Notes under the pieces: generated by a model
Seen by the model: the letters and a program-made list of their open reading frames with translations, nothing else
Databases searched by the model: none
Told to the model about the DNA's origin: nothing
Translations under genes and position numbers: made by a program
In this document: positions 23,941 to 37,947 of the stretch, one piece after another
How positions within the stretch are numbered: the stretch's first letter is position 1
Layout: each line of letters starts with the position of its first letter
NCBI GenBank assembly: GCA_001630475.1
Contig: KV419395.1
Location: forward strand, 186,001-250,000
Direction of reading: 5' to 3'
Length of the DNA stretch: 64,000 nucleotides
Source: Sistotremastrum niveocremeum HHB9708
Lineage: Eukaryota > Basidiomycota > Agaricomycetes > Sistotremastrales > Sistotremastraceae

Positions 23941-25110
23941 ATGGCTGGCATTATCGCTGCGTTGTTGACGGTGTTGCAGAAGATCATCTGTGGAGGAAGC
24001 AGCGTTGAACCTGAGCCGCAATATAATCTTCAACAAGGCCAGTCCCAACCCCCGCCGCCTATTAGACCACCACAGGGGCCACCTTCGTATGGTCCACCAC
24101 CTGGGCAAACCCATCAACAGCAAGGTCATGGGCATAGTCACGGACATGGAAATGGGGCACATAATGGACAACACCAGGGACAGCATCAGAATAATTGGCA
24201 GCAGCAGGTGGCTTCGCCCATTCTTCGATGAGGACGAGCTGACTCCTCGTGTTCTGCATTGATAGGCTCCTTCATCTCCGCCACACCAACAACATCATGG
24301 CTATCAGGTACATTTGTCAAGACCCGCCTACCACAAATTCTGACGAAAGAAATATAGAACGCGAATCTCCAAAACCAGAACAACGCACACTATCGCTCGC
24401 TTCGAGATCGTGCGAGAGAAGAAGGCGATGCGATGCGCAGATGTTTTGATCAAAGTCATCAAGCTTATGAAAATGGAGACGGAGCTCGAGCTCATGAGTT
24501 GAGTGAGGAGGGACATAGACATCAAAGGGAAATGGAGAGACTGGATCAAGAAGCTAACGATTGGATATTCAGAGGTAAGTTTCCAAATCCTCTGTATCGC
24601 TCCCAAGACTGAATTTCTGCCATAGAAAATAACACTGTTGGTTTAGCCTCTCATCTGCATGATGGTTCTCTTACTTCCGAAACAGGACAGTAAACCTGGA
24701 GAGATAGACTTACACGGACTCTATGTGAAAGAGGCCATCGCCCGCACGGATCAAGCTATTCAAGAAGCTCAAGCGAGAGGCGACACTACTATTCACCTCA
24801 TCGTACTTACATCCTCACCCTTCATTGACTTATATTAACGTCTTGGCAGGTCGGGAAAGGGCTTCATTCCCAAAACCACGTCGCAAAACTCAAACCTGCA
24901 ATCGAAGATCTCATGCAAAAGTATGCAGCTTCACTCTTTCCAATCTTACTCCTCTCATTTCTTCGCCCCAGGCACAATTTATCGGCTCATTTAGATCCTC
25001 ATAATGACGGCGTCCTCATCGTCAATCTCGGAGGAGGACGTGATCGTGGTATGGATCCTGACGAAATGACGAGAAGACTTGAGAAAGACGAAGGCTGCTC
25101 GATCATGTAA
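23941..25110 (+). CDS. DUF1771-Smr domain protein
   Basis: Smr domains bind nucleic acid and in several families nick DNA or RNA; the fungal cytosolic members are linked to mRNA quality control, though their role is unsettled. The N-terminus MAGIIAALLTVLQKIICGGS is hydrophobic, followed by a Pro/Gln/His-rich linker. The DUF1771 helical segment runs from YRSLRDRAREEGDAM to ERLDQEANDWIF. The Smr domain then shows IDLHGLYVKEA (catalytic-type DLHG), VGKGLHSQNHVAKL (the GxG loop) and GVLIVNLGGG. About seven exons. Convergent with RPA43, whose stop is 115 bp away. The hydrophobic start with a Cys could anchor it to membranes; this is a guess. Confidence 0.9.
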
Positions 25111-25225
25111 TTACAGATTAATCTTATCCGACTATCATATAAGATATACCACCACCGAAGAAACGAGAAACCGAAAGCAAAGCGAGCGAATAAATGACCA
25201 AAGCCAATGCAATGAAGAAACCACT

Positions 25226-26613
25226 CTAGAGATCTGTTTTCTCCTTTCTCCGTTTCTTCTTCTCTTTCTTCGTAAGTTTCTCTTCGTCCCCGTCCACTTC
25301 GTCCGTCTTCTCCTCTCGTGGCCTCTTCTTGGATTTTTTCGTCTCGGTTGAGGCTGCAATTGGCGGCGGCGCAAGATTGGTATCCTTCATGTCCACGTCC
25401 GTCTTCATATTCCCACTCTCAGCATTAAACTCCTCCATCTCAATCGCAGCTTTCTTCCTCGCCTTCTCAGCTCTTTTCTCCTCTTTCGTCTTCCGCTTTT
25501 CCTCCTTTGCCTGTTTTCTCCGAGCTTTCTCAGCTTTCTTCGTCGCTGCGTCAATATCGACGACGGCGTTCTGTGATCCCTGAGCTTGATCCTGATCTGC
25601 TCGGGCGAGAGCTATGTCTGTTTTATGACCCAGTCTCGCAAAAGTGCTGTGCAGGTCTAGTTCGGCGTCGTCGTTTTCTGGAGAGTCCATATCCACATCT
25701 TCAGTGGCATGAGTATGAGCATGTTTTGAAGGACGTGATTTGCTTTTTGTCGTTGGAGCAGGGGAAGCTGGTGGTGGTGCGAAGGGGTTTGCAAGTAATG
25801 AACCGATGAGGGAAAGCATTTGGTTTGCAATGGTGTAACTGTAGCAATGATCATGAATTGAGAAATATTATGAGAGGAAGAAAAGAACGTACCCAATAAC
25901 TGTGAATTCCACCAACCCTTCTTCACCACCTATACTCTCTCCATCCGTTATTCGAATCCACTTTCCAGTCTGCTGAGGTTCCTCAGCTTCAGCCTCTCCC
26001 TCAACTCCCGTTTGCTCTCCATCCGGAATCACAGTCTGTTCATCAGTCTTCCACGAAACGCTTTGTCCAAATTCAGGATCGTTCTCAGCAGGTCCGTATT
26101 CGAACTCCCATTCGTCCGTCCGAATATGCTGTCGCGGTATCGAAGCGTTGAATGTAGAATGTAGGATAAGTCCTAGATGATCCGGACTTGCTAATGACAC
26201 TTTTCCCACTACATTCCATCAGTACTTCTCCGTATAGAAGAAGGAAGTGAATACCTAGTTTGGACCCAATACGCGGGGCCCAGACGAGGGCATCGAATGT
26301 AATTGGGACCACGGCGAAGGGACATTCATTGATGATTTGGGCGGTGGAAGAGGTGAATTTCATATTGGAGTGGGTTATAAGGACACCATTCAGTGCAGGG
26401 ATATGTCTATTCAAATCAGCTCGCGTTCGCGTTAGCTGGACGAAAGACAGACCTCATGAGCAACGAGTCGAGCATCTCTAATGCACCTCGTCGTGGTTCC
26501 GTCGCGAATAGAGGTGGAATAGACAGTGTCATCGAGGCGTTCATAAGAGTGAATTCTTGTCTTTCTTTGGAATTTCCTTGCGGATTTCCATGTTTTCGTT
26601 TCTTGTCTTTCAT
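25226..26613 (-). CDS. RNA polymerase I subunit RPA43
   Basis: Stalk subunit of RNA polymerase I (Rpb7-like), which contacts Rrn3 at rDNA promoters. The N-terminal tip domain includes LSIPPLFATEPRRGALEMLD and HIPALNGVLITHSN. The OB-type part continues CPFAVVPITFDALVWAPRIG, LVGKVSLASPDHLGLILHST and FNASIPRQHI. A long basic C-terminal tail with KKEKKKRRKEK fits nucleolar location. Four exons; introns close in phase after LLMR, SKL and FTVIG. The start at 26613 (MKDKKRKHG) matches the usual Lys-rich beginning of the family. An in-frame ATG at 26685 adds 24 residues and would overlap the PAM16 start codon on the other strand; a stop lies just upstream of that. Confidence 0.93.
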
Positions 26614-26683
26614 CGGAGGCGAATGAAAAAATCTACCAGAAGCGTAGACGCCCATTCTGCCACCTTCAAGCTCACTCTCTTGC

Positions 26684-27358
26684 ATGGTACGTCCTCAATC
26701 CATTGTTCTGTTCAGCTGACTGACTAGTGCATAGTCGTCACCAAAAGTCATCGTTCAGATATTAATCACAGGAACACAAATATTCGGGAAAGCTCTGTTT
26801 GAGGCGGGCCGACAAGCTGTCAAGAGTGCGTTCATTACGCTACCGTTGGCACACTATGTTCTGACTTGTTCATTATGGAACTATAGATGCGAAATATCGA
26901 CCACAAGGTGGTGGTGCTGGCGATGCACAAGGAGTGGGCAATGCGACGACTGGGAGCATCACGGACAAATTGACGAGAGAACACCTACTGACACTGGACG
27001 AGGCTCATTTGATTCTGAACCTCAAAAAGGGCGATACGGCAGAGACGATGCTGCGAGTGCGTACTGTTCACTATGCTTTAATTGCAATGATACTGAGCCC
27101 AGGCAGAACTATGAACACCTCTTCAAAGCCAACTCCCCTCCACCTAAAACAACCGAACAAGCCCCCCAGAAATTCACCTCATCCCGAACGTTATCACAGC
27201 CCATCTCATCGCATTACCTTCTTTCAAAAGTCGTCCGTGCCCGCGAGCGAATAGAGGCAGAAGCGAAGTTGGCCGCAGAAGAACTTGCAAAGCCGTCTTC
27301 ACCGCCACCGCCCCCAAATCCCACTTCATCATCACCAAATGGACCGCCGAGTGGTTAG
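26684..27358 (+). CDS. PAM16: PAM16/TIM16, regulatory subunit of the mitochondrial import motor
   Basis: J-like partner that holds Pam18 at the TIM23 channel in the inner membrane. The first exon is the ATG alone (26684-26686), followed by a 48-nt intron and SSPKVIVQILITGTQIFGKA, then LFEAGRQAVKNAKYRPQ. The degenerate J-domain reads LTREHLLTLDEAHLILNLKK and continues across an intron to NYEHLFKAN. The HPD tripeptide of true J-proteins is absent, as expected. The C-terminus carries YLLSKVVRARERIEAEAKL and a Pro-rich tail. Four exons. The ATG sits in a CATG that is also a possible RPA43 start on the opposite strand, so the 5' ends overlap. Confidence 0.93.
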
Positions 27359-27798
27359 AGTTATCTTATTGTTCCCTAGTAGTAGTCGTACAAGGCATAT
27401 TGATATCCACATTGTGTAATCGCTGCATGCATTATTTTCATTTTGTCCCCACTCCCATAATCTTCTCGAGTCGTGCTTACTCATCTTCATTTCGATAAAA
27501 TCTACTGCTTCTCTATCTGAGCCATCACCACCGAGCTCGTTGTCTCAGATATACTCGTCGTCGTCGTCGAGGGCATCGTCGGTGATAGACATCGTTTGAT
27601 CGCCGCATCGGCCGGTATCGTTTCCGACTCATCACATCCGCTCAGCCTCCTTTCCTTTCCGGCCACCCCCTCGTCCCAACACTGTCGTCCCAATCTTCTC
27701 AATCCCAAACCAAAGTCGAGATCCCTCAGCTAATCAGCAACGACGACGGCCCTGGTCTCTTCCCAGCGTCCAGTGGCCTTCCATTCCATACGTTGCTT

Positions 27799-30700
27799 AT
27801 GGGCCTCGCAGTGGGCGGGCTCGGTGTCTTCTCGTTACATGGCCTCAGCCTCAACGACTCTGCAAACGCTTTTTCGTCCGATGGAATCAAATCAACCGTC
27901 TTTTTCTTCGTTTTTGCCATCGTCCTCCTCGTCATCGGTCTGCATCCCTTTCTTATCTTTTTCTCCCCATTTTTCTGAAAAAAACTGACTGTCTCGAAAA
28001 TTTTCTAGCTTATTTGACGAGGCCGGACGAAGCGTCCTTCAGACGATTCTTGACGGAACTCTCGTTCAGGCATCACATTACACGGCTAACGTCCACTGAC
28101 GATCCTCAATCATCTGATACATCCCATGGCTTAACCAAGCCACCCCACTCGGCATCCCATCGTCCAGACCCGCCACTCATTCCACGCACCCACAACCCCC
28201 TCTCTCCAGAGCTCTGCAATAGCCATCAACCCTTCCAGTTCTCATCTAGGGCTTCTGTATCTCTCCGAACTCCAAACCACGTTTTTCGGTCCTTCATCTT
28301 CTTCACCGTCGCAGTCGTTTCGCCGCTCACTCCTCCGAGCGTCGTCCCTGGGACTGCGGCATCCGTTAAAGATGGGAATACACAGGCTACTACGCAGTCC
28401 ATTGCTGGTTCCTGGTTTATTGGCGCTTTCAATCTTTGGTGGATGGGTGGCAAAGTCGTTGCGAGAAATCGCGGAACGATGAGTCTTAGGTCTAGAAAAG
28501 GAGAAGAAGTCATCGGCGTCGTCCCCAGTCGCACTGGTCTCTTGACCTTCCGATCTCTCGATACTGAGGACGCTTCTGATGGTATGCGATCTTATCCTTT
28601 ATCCGTTTAAAAAGTCTAATATATCCACAGCTTTCAAGTACCTTCCAGAACCTTTCCACAACAACAACTCGTCTACAAAGGTCAACCTCCGTAATAGATC
28701 GTCTTCACGATCAGGTCTCAACAGTGCCAACAACCCGTCACACACGCATAACGGGAACGGTCAACAGAGCCCATATTACAATCGGCGCGATACATCAGGA
28801 GCTCAAGGCCAAAGTCAAGCAACGCAGACACCTCCCCAGAGGAGTAATACTCCACCCCCTCTGCCCAAATCCGCCTCCCTGCCTCTGCATGCCAACCGGA
28901 TTACATCGGATTATCATCAAGCGCCAACCGCCTCTGCAGAAGCGAGATCAGCCCTATCGCCTGCCAACCCCGCGACGGCTACCGCTACCGCATCTACAGC
29001 ACTCGCTTCATCACCACTCGTCGTCCCATCTCCGGTCCGCCATCGTACATCATCTGACACGCTTGGTATATCACATCACAACACTACTACCTCGCTCAGT
29101 AATGCCTCTACGACTGATGCGAACAGTCATGGTCATGGCACGGCTGCTGCAAATTCGACAATCATACCGGAGACATCGCCGGTTATTGATGAATTGATGG
29201 TCCAGTTATCTGCATCTCAGAATTCCGTCAAGGACGTCCGTGCTCAGTTGACGTCTGTCGAGAATGCATCGGCTGCTAGCCGGGCGGTTCTCGAAAGGGA
29301 AGTGGAGGAGCAGCGTGCCAAGAAGCGAGCAGAGGATGCGGCCAGAGCCGAACTTCGTGCGAGGACGAAGAGTTTGGATGAGGAGAGGAGAAGTGCCGAG
29401 GCGGCGAAAAGAGAGGGAGAAAAGAAGTTGAAAAATGCACATAATAAGCGGGAGGAGGTCGAGAGGCGGATCACGGGGCTGAACAAGGAGATCGAGCGGT
29501 TAATGACCAAGATTGAAGAGGAGGAGAAGAGCGTATTGAGGAGTGGCATCGAAGCGAGTGGCGCAGAGAAAGAACTCGAGGAGAAAATCCGGGAGAAGAA
29601 GAAAGAGCTTGAAGTCGCTGAAAAAGTTCTGGGCGCATTGAACGAACGGGCGCGAGAGCTGGATGCGAAATTGGCCGAGGAGCGAAAAATCGTGCAGGCT
29701 GCCAGAGACAGGGCTGCTGAAAGGAAGAAAACTCGAGGTCGGGCTGGGAAACCGCATCAGCCTGCTGCCAGTCTTCCTTGGCCGCCCCCTATCGTCCCGC
29801 CTCCCCTCCCAGTCGAGCATCTGCCTCCCCCAGGCATTTCCATTCTTGAAAGGCCAGCCTTGTCTCTGCCTGCTGCGCGGTCCAGAAGCATGCACGTCGG
29901 GTCACCCGAGCACTCACCTCCGCTCCAGCACCATCTTTCCCTGAATGGTATCTCCAATACCGGTTATATACTCAACGGCAACGGATCCAGCAATGTCGGC
30001 AGTCCACAGTTCGCTCATTTCAATGACAGCGATCCGGCATTCCAACGACACGTCCCTCGGTTCTTCCCCTTCGGTGACTCAGATTCGATTACAGCAAATC
30101 TCTCCTCTCAGCCCCATTCAATCGTCGTCTCGCCTACGACTGCCGAGAGTCCCGGTCTTCTATCACCTCTGAGTACTTCGCTCATACCGAGTAGCCTTAT
30201 TCAGTCCATGAATGACGTCCATGAGGTACCGCAGCAGCGATATGAACCAAATTCGCATTCTCCGTACTTCGCTCCGGGACCGTATATGCCTTCCTCGCAT
30301 AATCATCTGCTTGAGCGCACAGGATCGGACCTGATCTCTGACGAATATGGTTCCTATGATGCCGACGAGTACATGCGCTCTAGTCGCCAAGATCAGCTAG
30401 ATGCGCAGCGGGCCGCTGTTAGAAATGTCTATGGCTTGACGATCGGCGATAGCCACCCGGATGTAAATGCAGCGATTGGCGACCATCTCGGCCCCGGCGG
30501 CAACGACGACGGATCTGAAAGCGGGAGTGCCAAAAGCCGACGCTGGTTCTCTCCTGGTTCCTTGAGGGAGAAAGAAAAGGAGAAGGATAATGCGAAAGAT
30601 AAGCCAAAGAAGGGTTTGAATCCAGACGCGAAAGTGTTCAAATTCACCCGTGGTCGATCCATTCTCCAATCGTTGAATCCTGGTCTTATCAATGGACCCA

Positions 30701-31176
30701 CCACATCACTCAATGATGAGACGTCCCCACCTGCTCCTGCGACCAGCTTCAAACATCCGGCCCTGGTCCCTCGTACCGTAACTGCCCCCGCGCCTCCTGT
30801 TCCCCAGACCCCTATGAGTGCCTTCTTCTCTTCTTTGCGTGCATTCCAGCCCTCGCCTGCAGAGCGTGAAGCCCTCCGTCGTGCTCTTGGAGGATCGGCC
30901 AACACGAGTCTGGAGCGCATATCGAGTCGAGGAAGTCATGGAGAGAACCCGTCACCTACCTCTCCTCACTTCCGTAACGCTGGTGTCGTGATGCGTCCCG
31001 CCAATCATGGTGCATCCGCCAGCGTGAACGATTTGCATACCGCGCTTGGAAGTCATGCTATGCTCTCCCCTTGGCCTTCCACGACGAGCGAGGTGTCTAT
31101 CGCTTCATTGCCTCCTACTAAGAAGTCCTTCAAGTTCAACCCATGGGCTTCTGATAAGAAGGAGGGCGATGAGTGA
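27799..31176 (+). CDS. Large membrane/coiled-coil protein, 5' part uncertain
   Basis: Exon 28631-31176 is secure: a Ser/Asn/His-rich part, then a coiled coil of about 180 residues (VKDVRAQLTSVENASAASRA to IVQAARDRAAERKK, about 29220-29730), then a Pro/Ser-rich tail ending KSFKFNPWASDKKEGDE. It joins upstream in phase to KGEEVIGVVPSRTGLLTF and FRSLDTEDASD. Further 5', an exon shows MGLAVGGLGVFSLHG and a membrane helix STVFFFVFAIVLLVIG. Coding-like frames continue to about 27520 (SEPSPPSSLSQIYSSSSSRA) through an intron at about 27579-27641, with no clear start. Between 27.94 and 28.48 kb two frames compete; one ends in a second membrane helix (LLVPGLLALSIFGGWVAK) and TGA, overlapping an ATG by ATGA. 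It may be one gene or two. No family is recognised. Confidence 0.6.
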
Positions 31177-32028
31177 GGTGGTGGTGTATGACATAGGGGG
31201 AGTGATGTGGTTGTAGGAGTGAGGTCGTAGTGGGGTCGTAGCAGTGTGCTGCGGTCTGACGGTGGTTGAGTTCTTTCCTTTTCTTGCTTTTGAACCTTTA
31301 TTCGTAGATAGCGCAAAGATGTTTTCGTGCCGCTTTCCACGCCGACTCTCTTGTTCCTGGCAGGCACGCGGTTTGTCGGCATTCCGTGCGCAGTAGTAAT
31401 AATTCGTCATCTAAAAACAAAGTTCTTAAATATATGTTCTGTTCTCATTGGCCCCCGTCTTGTTAATTTACTTCCGAATCTAGGGGGTCAACTGCCCTCG
31501 GTCCTGCATCTAGATCCAAGTCGATCTGGTCTTAATTTCCGGTCATCGACTTCAGAAAAATAAATCTTAAGAGCTTCGGAGGATCACACGACAGGGAAAC
31601 GCGCGTTTAGCATTACTGGCAGCAATGGATTTTCTGTTCATAACAACTCGTATCAGGCGTCGTGATTGTGATAAAGACAAAAAAGCGGGAGCGGGAAATT
31701 CACAGAATGAGTATTACCAGGCCCAACGGAATTGAAAAGATGAAATAGAAGTAGTAGAAAGGGGAAAAGGAGAAACTGCGAGAGCAAAGAGCGATAAAGG
31801 TAAGATCTGACCAGGACATTCCCTGTGAAAAAAGTAAACTACCACGAGTTTGTGCCCTGCCAGCTTGAAATAGCGTGAATGGAAGAAGCAGTGCTGACTA
31901 TGTGGATGATGAGATGATGAGGGGTATAGTTCGGTCCGGGCCGGATGTGGTCGTCACAAAATTGAGATAAACAGCAAAGCTTATGCAGAAACAGTGCGAA
32001 AAAGAGATAGCTTATGCAGGACAACGCA
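31177..32028. other. Convergent intergenic region
   Basis: Between the coiled-coil gene and the PSR-like phosphatase stop. Contains only short frames on both strands, AT-rich transcript-end-like sequence and no repeat that can be matched elsewhere in the window. Confidence 0.5.
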
Positions 32029-33894
32029 TCACAGACCACCGTCCAGTATACCCCTCACATCATCTACTTGAAGCAGATCCGTTAGGAACGGACACAGGTC
32101 CGTCAATTCGGTATCATGGGGGTCATTGAACCATGAGCTGACAGGGACAGCATTGTTGGGATGGAAGATATACGAGGCGGGTGAGTTGTCGAGGATGATA
32201 GTTTCCTCGATCGGTCGGCCGAGTTGTGATAGGTCCTGCAGAAGGTCAACACATGTCACAGTCGGGCCCGGAAAGCTTAGCGTACCTTGACATAGTTGCC
32301 TCGGTGGTTGTAGCAGCTTTCTCTGAACAGTCGATGAGTCACTACTCTGTGAATGTCCAGTCTATCAAGTACAGGATCGGCGTACTGAGCAACGTGTTAG
32401 CACAACTTTCTCAAAGCGTCGTGAGAGAACATTACTTTGCTTAAACTCGCAGTAAAGATAACGACTTCATATAACTCTCCCATTCTTTGGAGGAATGCAT
32501 CCACTCCGGGTCGTTTAATGACATAAACGTTGTGGAACTGGTGCTCGATCTCAACGGGCACCACATAATCCGCTTGCGGTATCAGCTACACCGTTCATAT
32601 CAGCTGACGCGGTCTTGTTCAGTAGCAGTTCTGCATACCTTGAAACTACTATGCACGAGCGTCTCATCGAGATCTAACACGAGACATTTGCGACCTGCAT
32701 GCGCCTGCGAAAGAGGTGGCAGGAGGGGTCGCGGATTGCCATCCTGGGGCAAATTAATGAACATGAAAGAATGTAGAGAAAGAGAAAGTTCACACGTACA
32801 GGGCCAATAGGTATGCCTGCGCCGCCATTCATTATTAATCGCTCTTCCTCGTCCTCTTCCTGTATTTGGTCTTGAGTCACGTCACCGACGTCATCCTCGT
32901 CCGTGAAACTAGTCCCGTCAGAGTCCTCATCACCATTATTACGCTGCAATATAGGTTCGTCGCCTGTCGATCCTGGGGGCTGCACAGCGGCTGAAAGTAC
33001 ACCTTCAGTCTCAGACTTGGGAGGGTAATGTTTAGGGGTAGGGGGAACGATCACGGAGGGATCAGACGTGGGCGTAGGGGGTGTGACAGGAGTGTGTGCC
33101 AAAGGAATGTCATCAACTATGGCCGCTATGGGTATACTGGTATCTATGGGAGGAGGGGGTGCACTTCTTGCCGAAGAAGGTTCAGCGGGGGACGCTTCCG
33201 GAGCGGGTTCAGTGGTTTCGATGGCGGGAGGTGGTGCAATGGTACCTTTCGACTCTTCAGCCGGCATCTGTGAGGTAGCTTTCGGTTTCTCCCTCGAAAC
33301 CTTGGGTGGGGGAGCCTTGGTGGGAGGATTGAGAAGCTCGATGTCATGAGCCTTTTCAGGTGCGCCGCACAAGAATATAGCACGAAAGAAGGCAGCTATA
33401 CTCGACTCTTTTTTCTGGGGAGTCGTCGTTTTTGAGCTTCGAGAGCCATTGCTCGCCTTCTTGGGAGACGACCTGCCGCTCTTCGGAGTTGGGAGTTCAG
33501 CGACCTTATCTTGCAAAGAAGGACCTGAAAGCGTGGTATTAAGAGAGCCCTTCTCCTTGTCCACGGAACTCAAACCCATAGTCGAATGATTCTGAGATTC
33601 AGAGGAGGTCGCCGTATGGGCATTAGCGCCAGCGCCTGTTCCGTCGGGCTGTTGAGGATCCTCTGGAGCCCCATCATTGTCATCCAGCCCCGCTTTTTCC
33701 TGCTGTTCGACGTCTGACGAACGCTCCTGTTTGGGAGCAGGAGGTAAGGGCTGCTCAGAGGAGGTCGCTTTGCCCTTGGAGCTGGCTCCAGGTTTTCTGG
33801 GTGCAGGACGTCTCGACGGCTGTGCAGTGTCGGGGGAGACTGAGGTGATGATGCCGGCGAGGGCGGGATTCAATTCCGCGTCTGTTGAGCTCAT
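32029..33894 (-). CDS. PSR1/NIF-family (FCP1-like) phosphatase
   Basis: HAD-type Ser/Thr phosphatase of the SCP/NIF group. Yeast Psr1/Psr2 sit at the plasma membrane and act in sodium stress. A long disordered N-terminal part contains [18 protein letters not shown], where a Cys could be lipid-modified. The catalytic domain begins [19 protein letters not shown], then [14 protein letters not shown] with the nucleophile motif DLDET, then [50 protein letters not shown] and [20 protein letters not shown], followed by [10 protein letters not shown]. Five exons with in-phase introns. The start [10 protein letters not shown] at 33894 is the first real ATG; the open frame further upstream has none. 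About 560 residues. Confidence 0.93.
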
Positions 33895-35420
33895 TGTGTT
33901 CGGCGACGAGCTCGAGACTTTTGGGTGAGAAAGAGATGAGGGAGGAGGAGAAGGCACCGTAGACTGGAGGAAGCAAGCCTCTAAAGACAGATCGTCCTCA
34001 CAAACACGCGGCGCGTTGTGTGACCGTCACACTTTACCAATTACATTCCGTTCGCCCGAAAACAATTACAAGGGCGCATTTCATTTGGCATACGTATATG
34101 GAGTCATTCAACACTACGAGACGTACAGATGCCTGCAGTAAAGCGCGCTTCATTGGGTACGCTCAACAAAGTCGGAAAATTTGCATTCCGTGGTAATTAG
34201 GCGGGAACTTGGGCAAGCGACCGTCGCTTGCAAGCAGGTCTCATCTCGCTTCGATAACGGCCAGAAGTGGGCAGCATCTCGTGCAGACCTGAAGAAAACA
34301 TGCAAAGTGTCAAACGACACGGTGAAAATGGCCTGTAACCGCCGAATGTACAGGGCAACTGCCTGGCATAGTAGCAGCCATGCGGTTTCCGCTCTGTCCT
34401 TGGTGCATTGTACCCAGTGTGTAGGAAACTGGCTGCAAGAAGCCATTGGAGGGACCACGACTTCGCTTCTCCAATAACACCATAGGCGCATTGCGGAAGG
34501 CACGTGCAGATCGTGCAAACGCCCACTGACAGACCGAAAGCTCTCACAGCGCAAGTTCGTGCACTGTTGGCTCAGTTACGCCCGACAAATCGGCCACCGA
34601 GGGTGATGAGGAACTAGGTTCGTGCAGGTTTAGAGCTAGGAAGCGGTCAAGGTCGGGTTGCATAATAGTATATCGGCGACGACAAGCTACGAGCCTAGAA
34701 ATCTCGCAACAGACCAAAGTAGTCAGAGCCGAGGACAACCTGCCGGTCGATACCGAACCGAAAGCACTGCGATACATAGCCGCGAAGACAAGTCCAGCAC
34801 GCAAGGAATGGCTGAGCCCTGTTCAATAGGGCGAATGCTGCCCAAACTCCTACGAACCCACCTCAGAGAGGTGGTCGACTTCGGAGAAGATGGGACTTCC
34901 ATGGATCAGTTTCAGGATCACAAGTACTATAGCTGTCGCCGAAGCGAGCAATGGGGTTGACAGTTGCCCCTGCTCAAGGCACGAACATTATGCCGAGACT
35001 TCACAGGCAATAGTATGCCAGGCTCTCCAGACGAGCAGCAGTCCCGTGGAGTAGTAGTAGAAAGACCTGAATTTCCGGGGTACGAGTTGAGCTTAGAACA
35101 AGGTAACCGCATCCTGTTGATGCATGATGAACAGATCCAAAATCGCCGTACGAAAGGTACACAGGGGTAAAGTGTCGGCAAAGGCGAGGCATTCCGGGAG
35201 CAAAAGCAATTTGGCATTTAGATAGAATATATTCTGAAGCTGAGCAGTTGAAAAGCCTGAGGAGTGCCCGACGTGGCCGAATGTCTCAGATTGGTGAGAG
35301 CAGGAGGAGAACAATTGCAAGTGGCTGTGCCCTGGATTTCGCACCCAAAAGTTATAAACCCAAAATCAAAGATCGTCTCAGCCCGTTCCCTCTCCGTCAC
35401 TACTGTCACTACCTCAGACG
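33895..35420. other. Divergent intergenic region, 1.5 kb
   Basis: Separates the phosphatase from the MAP kinase and should carry both promoters. Minus-strand open frames at 34150-34804 and plus-strand ones at 34181-35170 look accidental: rare residues such as Cys and Trp are frequent and no chain of exons can be built. A tRNA-like phrase near 35268 lacks a proper B box. Confidence 0.5.
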
Positions 35421-37008
<1,588 letters not shown>

Positions 37009-37947
37009 TCGTTGTCTTGGACTTATATTCGTCAATTGCTTTGCGTCGTTTGTTCATGATAGTCGTATCGTCTTCAGATTCTCTGTCAGCTTTTTGTCTC
37101 GTCTGTAGTCTATTGTAGCGTTTCTCCGGATTAGTATCATGTACGGTTTATCCTAATGCACATTAATGAACTCCCTTATGATCTTCCTCTGCCTTTTGGC
37201 AGCTGTCCAAAGCGCGAGATTGGGCTTCGTGAAATAGCAGATTTATTCCGGATCGGATCGGCAGCGATTCCGGGAGTCGCCTCTGTTCCTTTCCGACGTC
37301 TCCGTCTCTGCTTCCGGAATCGAACTTGTGCTGCAATCCTTCTCTGAGCGATTGAGCATTGTATGTCTGCTTCCTATGTCATTCTCTGGACACGACGATG
37401 CTTTAAACTCGACGTTTTTCTCTCTCCGTTGCGGCCAGCCTTACTATCGTCATTGAGTCTTCGAATGCATCTCAGCGTCATTTAGGGTCCTCCTGATGCC
37501 GATGTCGACTCGAGTTTCGTGGTCCATAACGATCTGGGGACAGTCTTCAGCTATGTCCATTGGCCAACGACTTGGAGATTCGGTTACCGTCTTCCGCGTA
37601 CACTTGTTCTGGGCTTCATTTGCTTCCTGGGAGGCTTTATCAATCCCACGCTGATTCGCCGCATGCTTGCCCCTGGGCCTACCTCGGCCAGAGCATGCTG
37701 CGGAATTGAGGGTCACGATTCTGCTCACTGGTTTGTCCAGACCAATAAAACACCCAAACTAAGATTGCCTTCTCAAGAATGTTTACCGTGGCAGACAAGC
37801 CGGAGTGATCATGGAGGGAGCCAGCCCATCCCACTCCCTTGGCCCTTGGCCCTTGGGTCAATCAAGTCAATCCAACAGAAAGATGTTGGATGTGTGCTGC
37901 TTTTCTGCCCAAGTGTTAATGATGTTCTTTGACAAATGCATCTTCTG
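37009..37947. other. Intergenic region
   Basis: Downstream of the MAP kinase. Frames such as 37519-37932 are open but lack any domain, spliced extension or sensible start and are taken as chance. The last 8 bp (37940-37947) are the left copy of the hAT-like target duplication. Confidence 0.45.

Noticed and set aside
33028-33349. Gly/Ser-rich plus-strand frames
   Set aside because: Complement of the Pro/Ser/Ala-rich N-terminal region of the minus-strand PSR-like phosphatase.
35260-35345. tRNA-Ser/Leu-like phrase (GACGTGGCCGAATG)
   Set aside because: No GGTTCGAATCC-type B box or matching acceptor stem follows; it lies in the MAP kinase leader.
37519-37932. 137-codon plus-strand frame before the hAT-like element
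   Set aside because: No domain, no splice extension, Trp/Cys-rich accidental look; start codon is not a convincing ATG.
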